Assembly (NCBI GenBank): GCA_016794985.1
Contig: JAEUIQ010000014.1
Coordinates: 32,476-96,475, forward strand
Length of the DNA stretch: 64,000 nucleotides
DNA from: Planctomycetaceae bacterium
Lineage (GTDB): Bacteria; Planctomycetota; Planctomycetia; Pirellulales; Pirellulaceae
Reading direction: 5' to 3'
The position numbers and the translations under genes were made by a program. Shown piece by piece: positions 18,424-26,615 of this stretch. Under the pieces are notes generated by a model. It had not been told where the DNA came from. It searched no databases and was given only the letters and a program-made list of their open reading frames with translations. Every line of letters starts with the position of its first letter. The stretch's first letter is position 1.

Positions 18424-21400
18424 ATGTCGATCAAAGTCGCATTGCATCATCGCACACAATATCGTTACGAGCGTCCAATTCAATTGGGCCCGCAGCTCAT
18501 TCGTCTGCGTCCGGCTGCTCATTGCCGAACGCCGATTTTGAGTTACTCGCTGAAAGTTCAACCAGCGGAACACTTCGTCAATTGGCAGCAAGACCCGCAT
18601 AGCAACTTCGTGGCGCGATACGTGTTCCCCAAGCCGACGGACCATTTCATCGTCGATGTCGACTTGGTTGCCGACATGACGGTGATCAATCCGTTTGACT
18701 TTTTTCTGGAGGATGATTCGCGACACTTTCCATTAGCCTATGAGGTGGAGACGGAACGAGATCTTAGGGCCTTCCTGGAAGTCCAGTCTTTCGGCCCAAA
18801 CTTTCAAGCCTTTCTGAAAAGCATTCCGCGTACCGATCGCGGGATCATCGACTTTTTGGTTGAATTGAATCTCCGACTCCAGCAAGAAGTAAAGTACTTG
18901 ATTCGCTTGGAGCCAGGGGTTCAGACTCCCGAAGAAACTTTGACCTTGAAGTCTGGATCATGTCGCGATTCCGCTTGGTTGCTGGTACAGTTGTTGCGGC
19001 ATCTTGGTTTGGCGGCGCGGTTTGTTTCGGGCTACTTGATTCAATTGGTACCCGACGTGAAATCGCTGGACGGGCCGACGGGAGCGGAAGCGGATTTTAC
19101 GGACCTCCACGCCTGGACCGAAGTGTTTGTTCCGGGTGCTGGTTGGATTGGCCTGGATCCAACGTCGGGTCTGTTGGCCGGCGAAGGCCATATTCCATTG
19201 GCGGCAACGCCTGACCCCAGTTCAGCGGCGCCGATCACTGGTTTACTCGAAGCTTGTGAAGCAGAGTTCGAACATGTGATGTTGGTCACGCGGGTTATGG
19301 AAACGCCGCGCGTAACCAAACCTTATCGCGATGAAACTTGGCAAGAAATCGATTCTTTGGGAAGTGAAATCGATCGGCGCTTGCAAACGCAAGATGTCCG
19401 TTTGACGATGGGTGGTGAACCAACTTTTGTTTCCATCGACGATATGGATGGTGCCCAATGGAACACGGCCGCGGTTGGCGTTGAGAAACGAATTTTGTCG
19501 GAGAAGCTGATCCGACGATTGCAGCAACGATTCGCGCCCGGTGGATTATTGCATTATGGTGCCGGAAAGTGGTACCCAGGAGAATCTTTGCCGAGGTGGG
19601 CGCTCACTTGTTATTGGCGCAAGGATGGACTTCCGATTTGGCAAGACCAAACGTTGATCGCTGAACCAGACCGAGTTTACAACGTGGACCGATCTACTTC
19701 GGAAAACTTCTTGAAGAAGTTGGCCGAGGTCCTGGATGTGCACGCGCAGTATGTGGTTCCGGTATTCGAAGATCCGCTACATCATATTCATCAAGAACAG
19801 CGTCTGCCGGTCAACATCGATCCGCTGAAAGTCGAGCTGGATGATCCCGAAGAACGCGTGCGTTTGGCGAAAGCTCTTGCTCGGGGATTGAATCAACCAT
19901 CAGGCCATATCTTGCCATTGCGGCGTGCTTGGTGGCAAACGCAGGCCAGTCGGTTGCGGTGGGTCAGCGGCGTCTGGCCAGTACGTTCGGAAAAGTTTTT
20001 TTTGATTCCAGGTGATTCGCCGATCGGCTTGCGGTTGCCTCTCGATTCTTTACCGGTCGTACCGACCGCCATGAACCCTTGGTATATCGACGCGGAGATG
20101 GGCCAGCGACCGCCGTTGCCAGTGCCACACTACCAGCAAGCGTCCGTACCGGGTGCTGCGGCGGCTCGGGGAGAGCAGGGCATTTCGCATCAGATGACGC
20201 GCGACGAGATGGCAGAAGAAAGGCGTCTTGCTCCACAAGAGTTCGCGCCGGCCTATTCCATTCGGACGGCAATATGCGCTCAGGTCCGTGAAGGCCGATT
20301 GCATTTGTTCATGCCGCCGACCGAAACGATGGAGGACTACTTGGACTTGCTGGCAGCCGTAGAAGCAACCGCTCGAATCATGAATCTTCCAGTCGTGATC
20401 GAAGGCTATCTTCCCGTGCAAGATCCGCGAGTTCAATGCATCAAGGTGACGCCTGATCCCGGTGTGATTGAAGTCAACATCCATCCTAACGAAACTTGGG
20501 AAGCGCTACGAGACAGCACAACGGCCTTGTATGAAGAAGCGCGACTCACACGATTGGGTACCGACAAATTCGACTTGGACGGACGGCATTCGGGAACGGG
20601 TGGTGGCAATCACATTGTGCTGGGCGCCGCCACTCCTTTGGACAGTCCCTTCTTAAGGCGGCCCGATTTGCTGCGCAGCTTTTTGGGTTATTGGGTAAAC
20701 CACCCTTCGCTATCCTATATGTTCAGTAGTCGGTTTATCGGTCCAACCAGTCAAGCTCCGCGAGTTGATGAAGGACGACGCGACTCGTTGTACGAACTGG
20801 AAGTCGCGTTTCAACAGCTTCCTCCGGTCGGGCAGGCCTGCCCGGCTTGGATCGTCGATCGGATTTTCCGAAACTTATTGATCGACTTGACCGGCAATAC
20901 ACATCGCGCCGAATTCTGCATCGACAAATTGTATTCCCCAGATAGCCATACCGGACGCTTGGGCTTGGTCGAATTGCGCGGTTTCGAAATGCCGCCACAT
21001 GCGCAAATGAGCTTGGCCCAGCAATTATTGATTCGTGGTTTGGTTGCCAAGTTTTGGGAACAGCCTTGGGATAAAAAATTGATTGAATGGGGCACAACAC
21101 TTCATGATCGCTTCATGTTGTCGCATTATGTTTGGCAAGACTTTTGCGAAGTAATTGAAGATTTATGTCGGGCGGGAATGCCATTCCAATCCTCGTGGTT
21201 TCAACCACACCTCGAATTCCGTTTTCCGCTGATCGGAAAACTGGAATACCAAGACATACAGCTAGAACTTCGTGCAGGCATTGAACCCTGGTATGTATTG
21301 GGTGAAGAGCCAGCCGGTGGTGGCACGGTTCGCTTTGTGGATTCATCACTGGAACGGCTGCAGGTGAAGGCCACCGGATTGTTCGGTGATCGGTACCGAA

Positions 21401-21774
21401 TCGCCTGCAATCGTCGCCAGGTTCCAATGCATTCGACGGGAGTTCCAGGACATTTCGTCGGAGGAGTGCGTTACAAGGCATGGCATCCACCTAGCGGCTT
21501 GCATCCCACGATAGGCGTTCACACGCCGTTGGTGTTCGACCTAGTCGATACCTGGACCGGACGTAGCGTAGCAGGTTGCACTTACCACGTGTCCCATCCG
21601 GCGGGGAGAAACTACGCGACTTTTCCCGTCAATGCCAACGAAGCGGAAGCTCGACGGGCGGCACGCTTTTTTTCCATGGGCCATACTCCGGGTCCCATGA
21701 ACGTCCAGCCTGAACCGCCCAACCCCGCCTACCCTTCGACCTTGGATCTCCGTTGGCAGCCTTCGCGGTCTTGA
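18424..21774 (+). CDS. Transglutaminase-like protein fused to DUF2126
   Basis: A 1116-residue fusion. The N-terminal domain (about 1-90) is the bacterial transglutaminase N-terminal region. Next is a transglutaminase/papain-fold domain with a clear triad: Cys180 in SGSCRDSAW, His229 in DLHAWTEV and Asp245 in GLDPTSG. From about residue 315 to the end is DUF2126, beginning LTMGGEPTFVSIDD, with GGGNHIVLG and RRPDLLRSFLGYW blocks. The domain is linked to amide-forming or amidoligase chemistry. Together with the alpha-E and ATP-grasp genes it forms a predicted peptide modification or crosslinking system, as proposed in comparative genomics. Cytoplasmic, with no signal peptide. Fusion of both parts in one chain occurs in other bacteria. 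Confidence 0.93.
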   Translation: MSIKVALHHRTQYRYERPIQLGPQLIRLRPAAHCRTPILSYSLKVQPAEHFVNWQQDPHSNFVARYVFPKPTDHFIVDVDLVADMTVINPFDFFLEDDSRHFPLAYEVETERDLRAFLEVQSFGPNFQAFLKSIPRTDRGIIDFLVELNLRLQQEVKYLIRLEPGVQTPEETLTLKSGSCRDSAWLLVQLLRHLGLAARFVSGYLIQLVPDVKSLDGPTGAEADFTDLHAWTEVFVPGAGWIGLDPTSGLLAGEGHIPLAATPDPSSAAPITGLLEACEAEFEHVMLVTRVMETPRVTKPYRDETWQEIDSLGSEIDRRLQTQDVRLTMGGEPTFVSIDDMDGAQWNTAAVGVEKRILSEKLIRRLQQRFAPGGLLHYGAGKWYPGESLPRWALTCYWRKDGLPIWQDQTLIAEPDRVYNVDRSTSENFLKKLAEVLDVHAQYVVPVFEDPLHHIHQEQRLPVNIDPLKVELDDPEERVRLAKALARGLNQPSGHILPLRRAWWQTQASRLRWVSGVWPVRSEKFFLIPGDSPIGLRLPLDSLPVVPTAMNPWYIDAEMGQRPPLPVPHYQQASVPGAAAARGEQGISHQMTRDEMAEERRLAPQEFAPAYSIRTAICAQVREGRLHLFMPPTETMEDYLDLLAAVEATARIMNLPVVIEGYLPVQDPRVQCIKVTPDPGVIEVNIHPNETWEALRDSTTALYEEARLTRLGTDKFDLDGRHSGTGGGNHIVLGAATPLDSPFLRRPDLLRSFLGYWVNHPSLSYMFSSRFIGPTSQAPRVDEGRRDSLYELEVAFQQLPPVGQACPAWIVDRIFRNLLIDLTGNTHRAEFCIDKLYSPDSHTGRLGLVELRGFEMPPHAQMSLAQQLLIRGLVAKFWEQPWDKKLIEWGTTLHDRFMLSHYVWQDFCEVIEDLCRAGMPFQSSWFQPHLEFRFPLIGKLEYQDIQLELRAGIEPWYVLGEEPAGGGTVRFVDSSLERLQVKATGLFGDRYRIACNRRQVPMHSTGVPGHFVGGVRYKAWHPPSGLHPTIGVHTPLVFDLVDTWTGRSVAGCTYHVSHPAGRNYATFPVNANEAEARRAARFFSMGHTPGPMNVQPEPPNPAYPSTLDLRWQPSRS

Positions 21775-22139
21775 GGTTGAGCAAGTCTCAGCAAGGGCCG
21801 CCGCCAATAGAAACGCCGAGAAGTTTTTTCTTCTTCGAATCGCGGCCCGAACGGGCATCGCCGTGAAGCATTTCTGTTTGCGAAAACAGGCCCGAACGGG
21901 CCGAAACAACTCTCGCCGGTGTGAGTGAGCCACCGGCTCGAATCGCATCTCGTCCAAAATAGGCCTGGAAGGCCGACAAAAGTAGTGGGCGGACGCACTA
22001 GTGATAATCCCTTGCAACGTTGCTCAGGCCCGTCACAGCCGCAAGCAAAAAATGAAACTCCTCAGTGCAAAGTTCGGAGCCGCCCTCGTCTCGGTTGGGC
22101 CACAGATTCACCATGAAGTAGGCTCAGTACCGACGATCT
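21775..22139. other. Intergenic region with a palindromic repeat pair
   Basis: About 365 bp between convergent genes. It holds the GGCCCGAACGGGC pair (see the repeat entry); otherwise no gene was seen. Minus-strand frames here are antisense shadows. Confidence 0.4.
21844..21901. repeat. Two copies of palindrome GGCCCGAACGGGC
   Basis: Copies at 21844-21856 and 21889-21901, 45 bp apart. Each can form a 5-6 bp GC hairpin with an AA centre. They follow the DUF2126 gene by about 70 bp and could terminate transcription or be a dispersed repeat. No T-run follows. Confidence 0.6.
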
Positions 22140-22553
22140 TTATCGAAGAGCTGAACCCGATCGAGCACACATCGAACGTGTGCCGGTCGAACTCAAAAAG
22201 ATTCCGGGTTCAATTACATCCACCTCAAACACTTGGCCGAAAACACCGGATGATAAATATCCTGTGCCACCTGAAACTGCGGTTGAATCCTGTCGTATCG
22301 CTTTGATTTCAATTCCACAATCGCGTTCATGGTAGCCCAACGCGAGCGTTACCGACTCGCCGGGCTGTAGCGGGCCGACCGTTTGTTTGATTTCGTTAAC
22401 CCACACTTCTATGGATGTGATCAGCGTGACGGAACGATTGTTTATGATCAAGTAATTACCGAATAGACGGCTCAATGGATCAACTGCAAAAACAGCGATG
22501 CAGCATCCTAATACGACGAACAAGAACGTTTGCAGCGCTAGTTTTCTAAACAT
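22140..22553 (-). CDS. Small membrane-anchored or exported protein, unknown
   Basis: A 137-residue protein with one N-terminal hydrophobic segment at about 7-26 (LQTFLFVVLGCCIAVFAV). It is probably an uncleaved anchor or a signal peptide. The rest reads as a small beta domain (SIEVWVNEIKQTVGPLQPGESVTLALGYHERDC). No family is recognised. The start ATG 22553 is the only one upstream of the hydrophobic segment; the ribosome site is weak. It is divergent from the UDP-glucuronate decarboxylase gene. Confidence 0.65.
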   Translation of the reverse strand: MFRKLALQTFLFVVLGCCIAVFAVDPLSRLFGNYLIINNRSVTLITSIEVWVNEIKQTVGPLQPGESVTLALGYHERDCGIEIKAIRQDSTAVSGGTGYLSSGVFGQVFEVDVIEPGIFLSSTGTRSMCARSGSALR

Positions 22554-22736
22554 GCGTCGAGACCCAAATGTTTACGATGCTCGGGGATCAGAGTCGGTTC
22601 CCAATTTTTGGTGGGTTGGAACTGGGTGACCACACTTCACCTTGCCGAAACGGACTAGCATACCCTAAAATCGGGGCGACGGCTATTCAGAGGCTGTCGT
22701 CCAGTTAACCCCTTGATATGGATACAAGCTCGCACG

Positions 22737-23714
22737 ATGTCACAACTGAAACGAATTTTGGTTACTGGTGGGGCAGGTTTTCTTGGCTCTCATTTGTGCG
22801 AGCGGTTGGTGGCGGACAAACACGACGTGATTTGCGTCGATAATTTTTTCACTAGCCAAAAGTACAACGTATCGCATTTGCTCGGTGAACCGAACTTTGA
22901 ATTGATTCGGCATGACGTGACCCATCCGTTGTGGCTGGAAGTCGATCAGATTTACAACTTGGCCTGTCCTGCCTCGCCCGGGCATTACCAATACAATCCG
23001 ATCAAAACGATGAAAACTTCGGTGATGGGTGCCATCAACGTGCTTGGGATGGCGAAGCGGTGTAAGGCTCGAATTCTTCAAGCGTCCACCAGCGAAGTCT
23101 ACGGCGATCCGCTGGTTCACCCTCAATCGGAGTCCTACCACGGCAATGTGAATCCGATTGGTCCGCGATCTTGCTATGATGAAGGCAAACGAGCGGCCGA
23201 GACTTTGTTTATGGATTACCATCGTTCCAACAAAGTTGATGTACGCATCATTCGCATTTTCAACACTTATGGCCCGCGAATGCATCCCTTTGATGGACGC
23301 GTCGTTTCCAACTTCATTCGGCAAGCAATGGCTAATCAGAACATCACCATTTTCGGTGATGGTAGTCAGACTAGGTCGTTTTGTTATCGCGATGATCTCG
23401 TGGAAGGCATGATTCGTTTGATGAACAACGATTCCGGACCGCATACTCCAGTGAATATCGGTAACCCTGGGGAATACACCATTTTGGAGTTGGCCAATAC
23501 CATCATTGGCATGTTAGGCAGCAAGTCGAAGTTGTCATTCCATCCGCTGCCGCAAGACGATCCGACTCGTCGTCAGCCCGATATCACGATCGCCAAACGC
23601 GAATTGGCTTGGGAGCCCCAGGTTCCATTGGAGATCGGGTTAAGCAAAACAATCGAGTGGTTCCGCACGATCGATATCGAGCACTATCGACCTCCGACTC
23701 CAAACTTTGCTTGA
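22737..23714 (+). CDS. UDP-glucuronate decarboxylase (UDP-xylose synthase)
   Basis: A 325-residue NAD-dependent extended short-chain dehydrogenase. The NAD motif GGAGFLGSH is near residues 10-18, and the catalytic pair is Tyr147 and Lys151 in [11 protein letters not shown]. Further hallmarks: [31 protein letters not shown] and [15 protein letters not shown]. It converts UDP-glucuronate to UDP-xylose for surface polysaccharides. ATG 22737 begins [12 protein letters not shown], as in the family. The CoaB gene starts 10 bp after its stop, so the two are probably co-transcribed, although their functions are unrelated. Confidence 0.95.
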   Translation: MSQLKRILVTGGAGFLGSHLCERLVADKHDVICVDNFFTSQKYNVSHLLGEPNFELIRHDVTHPLWLEVDQIYNLACPASPGHYQYNPIKTMKTSVMGAINVLGMAKRCKARILQASTSEVYGDPLVHPQSESYHGNVNPIGPRSCYDEGKRAAETLFMDYHRSNKVDVRIIRIFNTYGPRMHPFDGRVVSNFIRQAMANQNITIFGDGSQTRSFCYRDDLVEGMIRLMNNDSGPHTPVNIGNPGEYTILELANTIIGMLGSKSKLSFHPLPQDDPTRRQPDITIAKRELAWEPQVPLEIGLSKTIEWFRTIDIEHYRPPTPNFA

Positions 23715-23724
23715 GGCGGAATTG

Positions 23725-24366
23725 ATGGCTCGAATTCTGATCACTTCTGGTCCCACGCGTGAGTACTTGGATCCGGTTCGCTTCCTTTCCAACGCCTCTT
23801 CAGGTCGAATGGGAGCGGCGTTGGCGGCGGCATGCGTCGAATGCGGACATCGTGTGACCGTCGTTAGCGGTCCAGTTTCCGTCACCTATCCATCCACCGC
23901 GGAAGTCATTCGTGTCGAGAGCACGAACGAAATGTTAGCGGCATGCCTGCAAGTGTTGCCAAGTTGCGATGGCGTGATCGCGGTGGCAGCGCCTTGTGAC
24001 TTTACCCCCCGACGATTTTCGAGAGAAAAGATTAAAAAGCTCCCGGACTCGGAGGGACTCGTGCTGAATCTGATCAAGACACCCGATATTCTCACTCAGT
24101 TAAAAAATTCAAAGCCAGCCGGGTGGTATGTGGGATTCGCTTTGGAGACCGAAACTGGAATTGCCAATGCGGTCGCGAAACGTCGCCAAAAGGGGTGTGA
24201 CTTGATCGTGCTCAATCAACCGGAAACGATTGGCAGTGCGAACGGCTCGGTTCGCTTGATTGATGCCAGCGATCAAGTCGTCGCCGCACACGCGGGTGAC
24301 AAAGTTCAGATTGCCAAAGAGATCGTCGCCTGGATCGATCGAAACCTCTGTCGCCGCGATCCGTAA
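23725..24366 (+). CDS. coaB: Standalone phosphopantothenate-cysteine ligase (CoaB domain)
   Basis: A 213-residue protein matching the C-terminal half of bacterial Dfp/CoaBC. The start ILITSGPTREYLDPVRFLSNASSGRMG is the ligase signature. IAVAAPCDFTPRR corresponds to the AAVADF/Y-P region, and GFALETE to the usual GFAAET. This half joins cysteine to 4'-phosphopantothenate in coenzyme A synthesis. The flavin CoaC decarboxylase half is absent here and must be encoded elsewhere. Such split forms occur in some phyla. GAGG precedes ATG 23725. It converges with the COG3014-like gene after 18 bp. Confidence 0.85.
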   Translation: MARILITSGPTREYLDPVRFLSNASSGRMGAALAAACVECGHRVTVVSGPVSVTYPSTAEVIRVESTNEMLAACLQVLPSCDGVIAVAAPCDFTPRRFSREKIKKLPDSEGLVLNLIKTPDILTQLKNSKPAGWYVGFALETETGIANAVAKRRQKGCDLIVLNQPETIGSANGSVRLIDASDQVVAAHAGDKVQIAKEIVAWIDRNLCRRDP

Positions 24367-24384
24367 GCTCGCACGATCCGGCTT

Positions 24385-25725
24385 CTATTGCCCCGAAACC
24401 AACAATTGTCCCACACGATCGCGCTCGGGCCAAAAACCTAAGACGTACGTGTTCCTGGCGTTGCCAACGTCAACAAAACACGAAGAAGGCAGGCCAACCG
24501 GGTAGCCATTCGTCACTGGTTCAAGGCTAATTTGATGCTTTCCGACGGGTAGCTCGATACGTACCACCTGCAACTCCCGCGGCAAGAGTCCCCAACAACG
24601 AAGATCGGCAGATTCCGTTGCTTCCCAGACGACACCAACCGCATCTAGCGCTAAAGATGCCATGTCGTTTGTTTTCAGTGATGACTTGGCGGCGTAGATA
24701 GCTCCCTTTTTTACGATGCGACGAGCAACGGTCCGAGCCAGCATTCGGGTCTTGTTGGCTTCGTAAGTTTCTTGGGCCAGTTTGGCGAAGTCCGTTAGCG
24801 AATGCGTCGTCGCCGTCGGTTGACCATTGACTTGAACCCCCACCACCTCGAACGGCGCTGGAGCGCACGTCACCACGGGAAACTTGATCGGTGCTAAAGT
24901 AGGGGGCACACTGTATTTTCCAAAAATCGATAAGATCTGCTCGGTCTGCAACATCACGGCTTGAGTAACGGGCTCGGTGGCTTCGACTTTGTGCGGCCCT
25001 CGGCCGACACACGCCAGAACATACACAACGCCATATCCAGGACGACTATGATTGGCTACTTGGGTCCGTTGAATGTCTTCAACGATCTGTGGATTTTCTG
25101 GCAGCAGGGCTTGAGTCAACTGATACATTTGCATGGCGTCATCTTGGTCATGCAGCGTTGCTTCGCGAAGTACTCCGCGCAAGTACGGAACAGCTGCTGG
25201 GATCCCAAAATTCGGTTGAAGCTGTTCTTCGCGATCGGTGTTCCATTTCGCCAACACATCGTGATGCTGTTGGATCGTCTGAAGCGTGTAACTTTCTGCG
25301 TCAACACCATCGGTCATGAGACTACAAAGAGTCAGCATGACGCCCAGCGTCATTTGCTCGTAGAGTTCACCGCTGTAAGCTTTGGCTTGATCGTCACTCA
25401 GATAGGCGTGGGTTTCTTCCGCCAATGTCTTCTTTTGGACATTTTGCCATTCATCACGCACCGCACGCAAACGTTTTTCGGCAGCCTGGGGCTGGCCATC
25501 AAACAGCTCCACGATTGCCAAATCCAACTCAGCCACCGACTTGGAGGACTTCTTTTCACTGACTTCCGTCAAGCCCGTTCGAGCGGCGGCCAAGTCGTTG
25601 CGAAAAAACTCATGGCGAGAATTGGTCCACAACTGTTGATGCGCGGTACAACCGCCGGCAAGTACCAACAACGCCGATGCGGCCCAAACAACAAAAAGTT
25701 TGCCAACCGCGCGACCGTTTATCAC
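24385..25725 (-). CDS. COG3014-like lipoprotein
   Basis: A 446-residue predicted lipoprotein: signal peptide with lipobox LAGGC, then a helical repeat region (TPR-like, AELDLAIVELFDGQPQAAEKRLRAVRDEW). The C-terminal half contains GYGVVYVLACVGRGPHKVE and a late beta region ending RNTYVLGFWPERD. The layout matches COG3014, found next to LpoB in other bacteria. GTG 25725 overlaps the stop of the upstream LpoB-like gene in a classical GTGA arrangement; a GTG at 25743 is possible. It is the second gene of a two-gene operon. Likely role: outer-membrane partner in regulating peptidoglycan synthesis, by analogy only. Confidence 0.75.
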   Translation of the reverse strand: MINGRAVGKLFVVWAASALLVLAGGCTAHQQLWTNSRHEFFRNDLAAARTGLTEVSEKKSSKSVAELDLAIVELFDGQPQAAEKRLRAVRDEWQNVQKKTLAEETHAYLSDDQAKAYSGELYEQMTLGVMLTLCSLMTDGVDAESYTLQTIQQHHDVLAKWNTDREEQLQPNFGIPAAVPYLRGVLREATLHDQDDAMQMYQLTQALLPENPQIVEDIQRTQVANHSRPGYGVVYVLACVGRGPHKVEATEPVTQAVMLQTEQILSIFGKYSVPPTLAPIKFPVVTCAPAPFEVVGVQVNGQPTATTHSLTDFAKLAQETYEANKTRMLARTVARRIVKKGAIYAAKSSLKTNDMASLALDAVGVVWEATESADLRCWGLLPRELQVVRIELPVGKHQISLEPVTNGYPVGLPSSCFVDVGNARNTYVLGFWPERDRVGQLLVSGQ

Positions 25726-26402
25726 CGCCCTGCCTTTGGCCACAAACTGTAGTTTGCCAACTTGCCCAAGGGCGACGCGTGATAACCCTTGCGAATCTCG
25801 GCCTGCTCTTTGCGGTAGGCTCCCGTTCGTGTGTCGACGATTTCAAGCGTGAGCAAGTAATCGCGCTGCGTGGAAGAATTGCGTTGGGTCGTTCCACTGG
25901 TCAACTTCGCAAACATCAAATAGTCGACCGGTTGGCCTTGACGCTGAAGTACCGATGTAAACAGTTGCATATTGCCCGGCACCAGCAGTGAATCTGGCCG
26001 CATGCGGGTCTCGATCAAGGCCGCTTCGATCATCCGACGACTGACCGCATCAAATTGACCCGCTCGATTGATTTGCGTGTCGATCATCTCATAAAGTTGG
26101 TCTTTGAAGTCGCCCAACTCCTCGGCGCTTTTGTTTTCAATACCTACGAAGCAAATCTTGCACGTTTCCGGTAAAGGATCGTTCAAGTCGGCAGAACTGG
26201 GTAGGGGCTCGCAGGTCGCCAACAACCGAGCGACCGCGTCATCCACCAACGGTCGGTAAACCTCGGAACCGGCTGCGTGACTACCAACCATGTCGTCTTG
26301 ATGAGGCTTTAAGACATGGCCATATTGGTACCCGCGACAACCAAGCGCGATTGCCAACGACAGCAAACACCAGAAAGAACAAGCAAACCGAGTGCGAATC
26401 AT
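25722..26402 (-). CDS. LpoB-like penicillin-binding protein activator lipoprotein
   Basis: A 226-residue lipoprotein with a signal peptide and lipobox IALGC. The core is LpoB-like: KICFVGIENKSAEELGDFKDQLYEMIDTQINRAGQFDAV, then EAALIETRM and VDYLMFAKLTSGT, then LTLEIVDTRTGAYRKEQAEIRKGY. LpoB activates the bifunctional peptidoglycan synthase PBP1b from the outer membrane in enterobacteria. Planctomycetes have an unusual wall, so the partner here is unknown. ATG 26402 is chosen because it starts the signal peptide. It is the first gene of an operon with the COG3014-like gene (4-bp overlap). Confidence 0.8.
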   Translation of the reverse strand: MIRTRFACSFWCLLSLAIALGCRGYQYGHVLKPHQDDMVGSHAAGSEVYRPLVDDAVARLLATCEPLPSSADLNDPLPETCKICFVGIENKSAEELGDFKDQLYEMIDTQINRAGQFDAVSRRMIEAALIETRMRPDSLLVPGNMQLFTSVLQRQGQPVDYLMFAKLTSGTTQRNSSTQRDYLLTLEIVDTRTGAYRKEQAEIRKGYHASPLGKLANYSLWPKAGR

Positions 26403-26615
26403 CCGTGACTCGTGTAGAAAATAGCTAGCCGCAACGCGAGCGAACGTATTGCCCACGCTGCGGCAATTCGTCGATCACTTCTATACCTAAAATCGGCTGG
26501 ACTACGCAACGGGAATAATCGCTAGCATTTGGTTCGTGAATTGTGCCAGCACTCAAGCCTATGGCTCCAGTTCACAATCTCGCCAATCTCCACCAGAGCC
26601 CGCCGTCACCGCATT

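Noticed and set aside
24961..25752. Long plus-strand frame (263 codons)
   Set aside because: It is antisense to the COG3014-like lipoprotein gene, which has a signal peptide, an operon overlap and family features.
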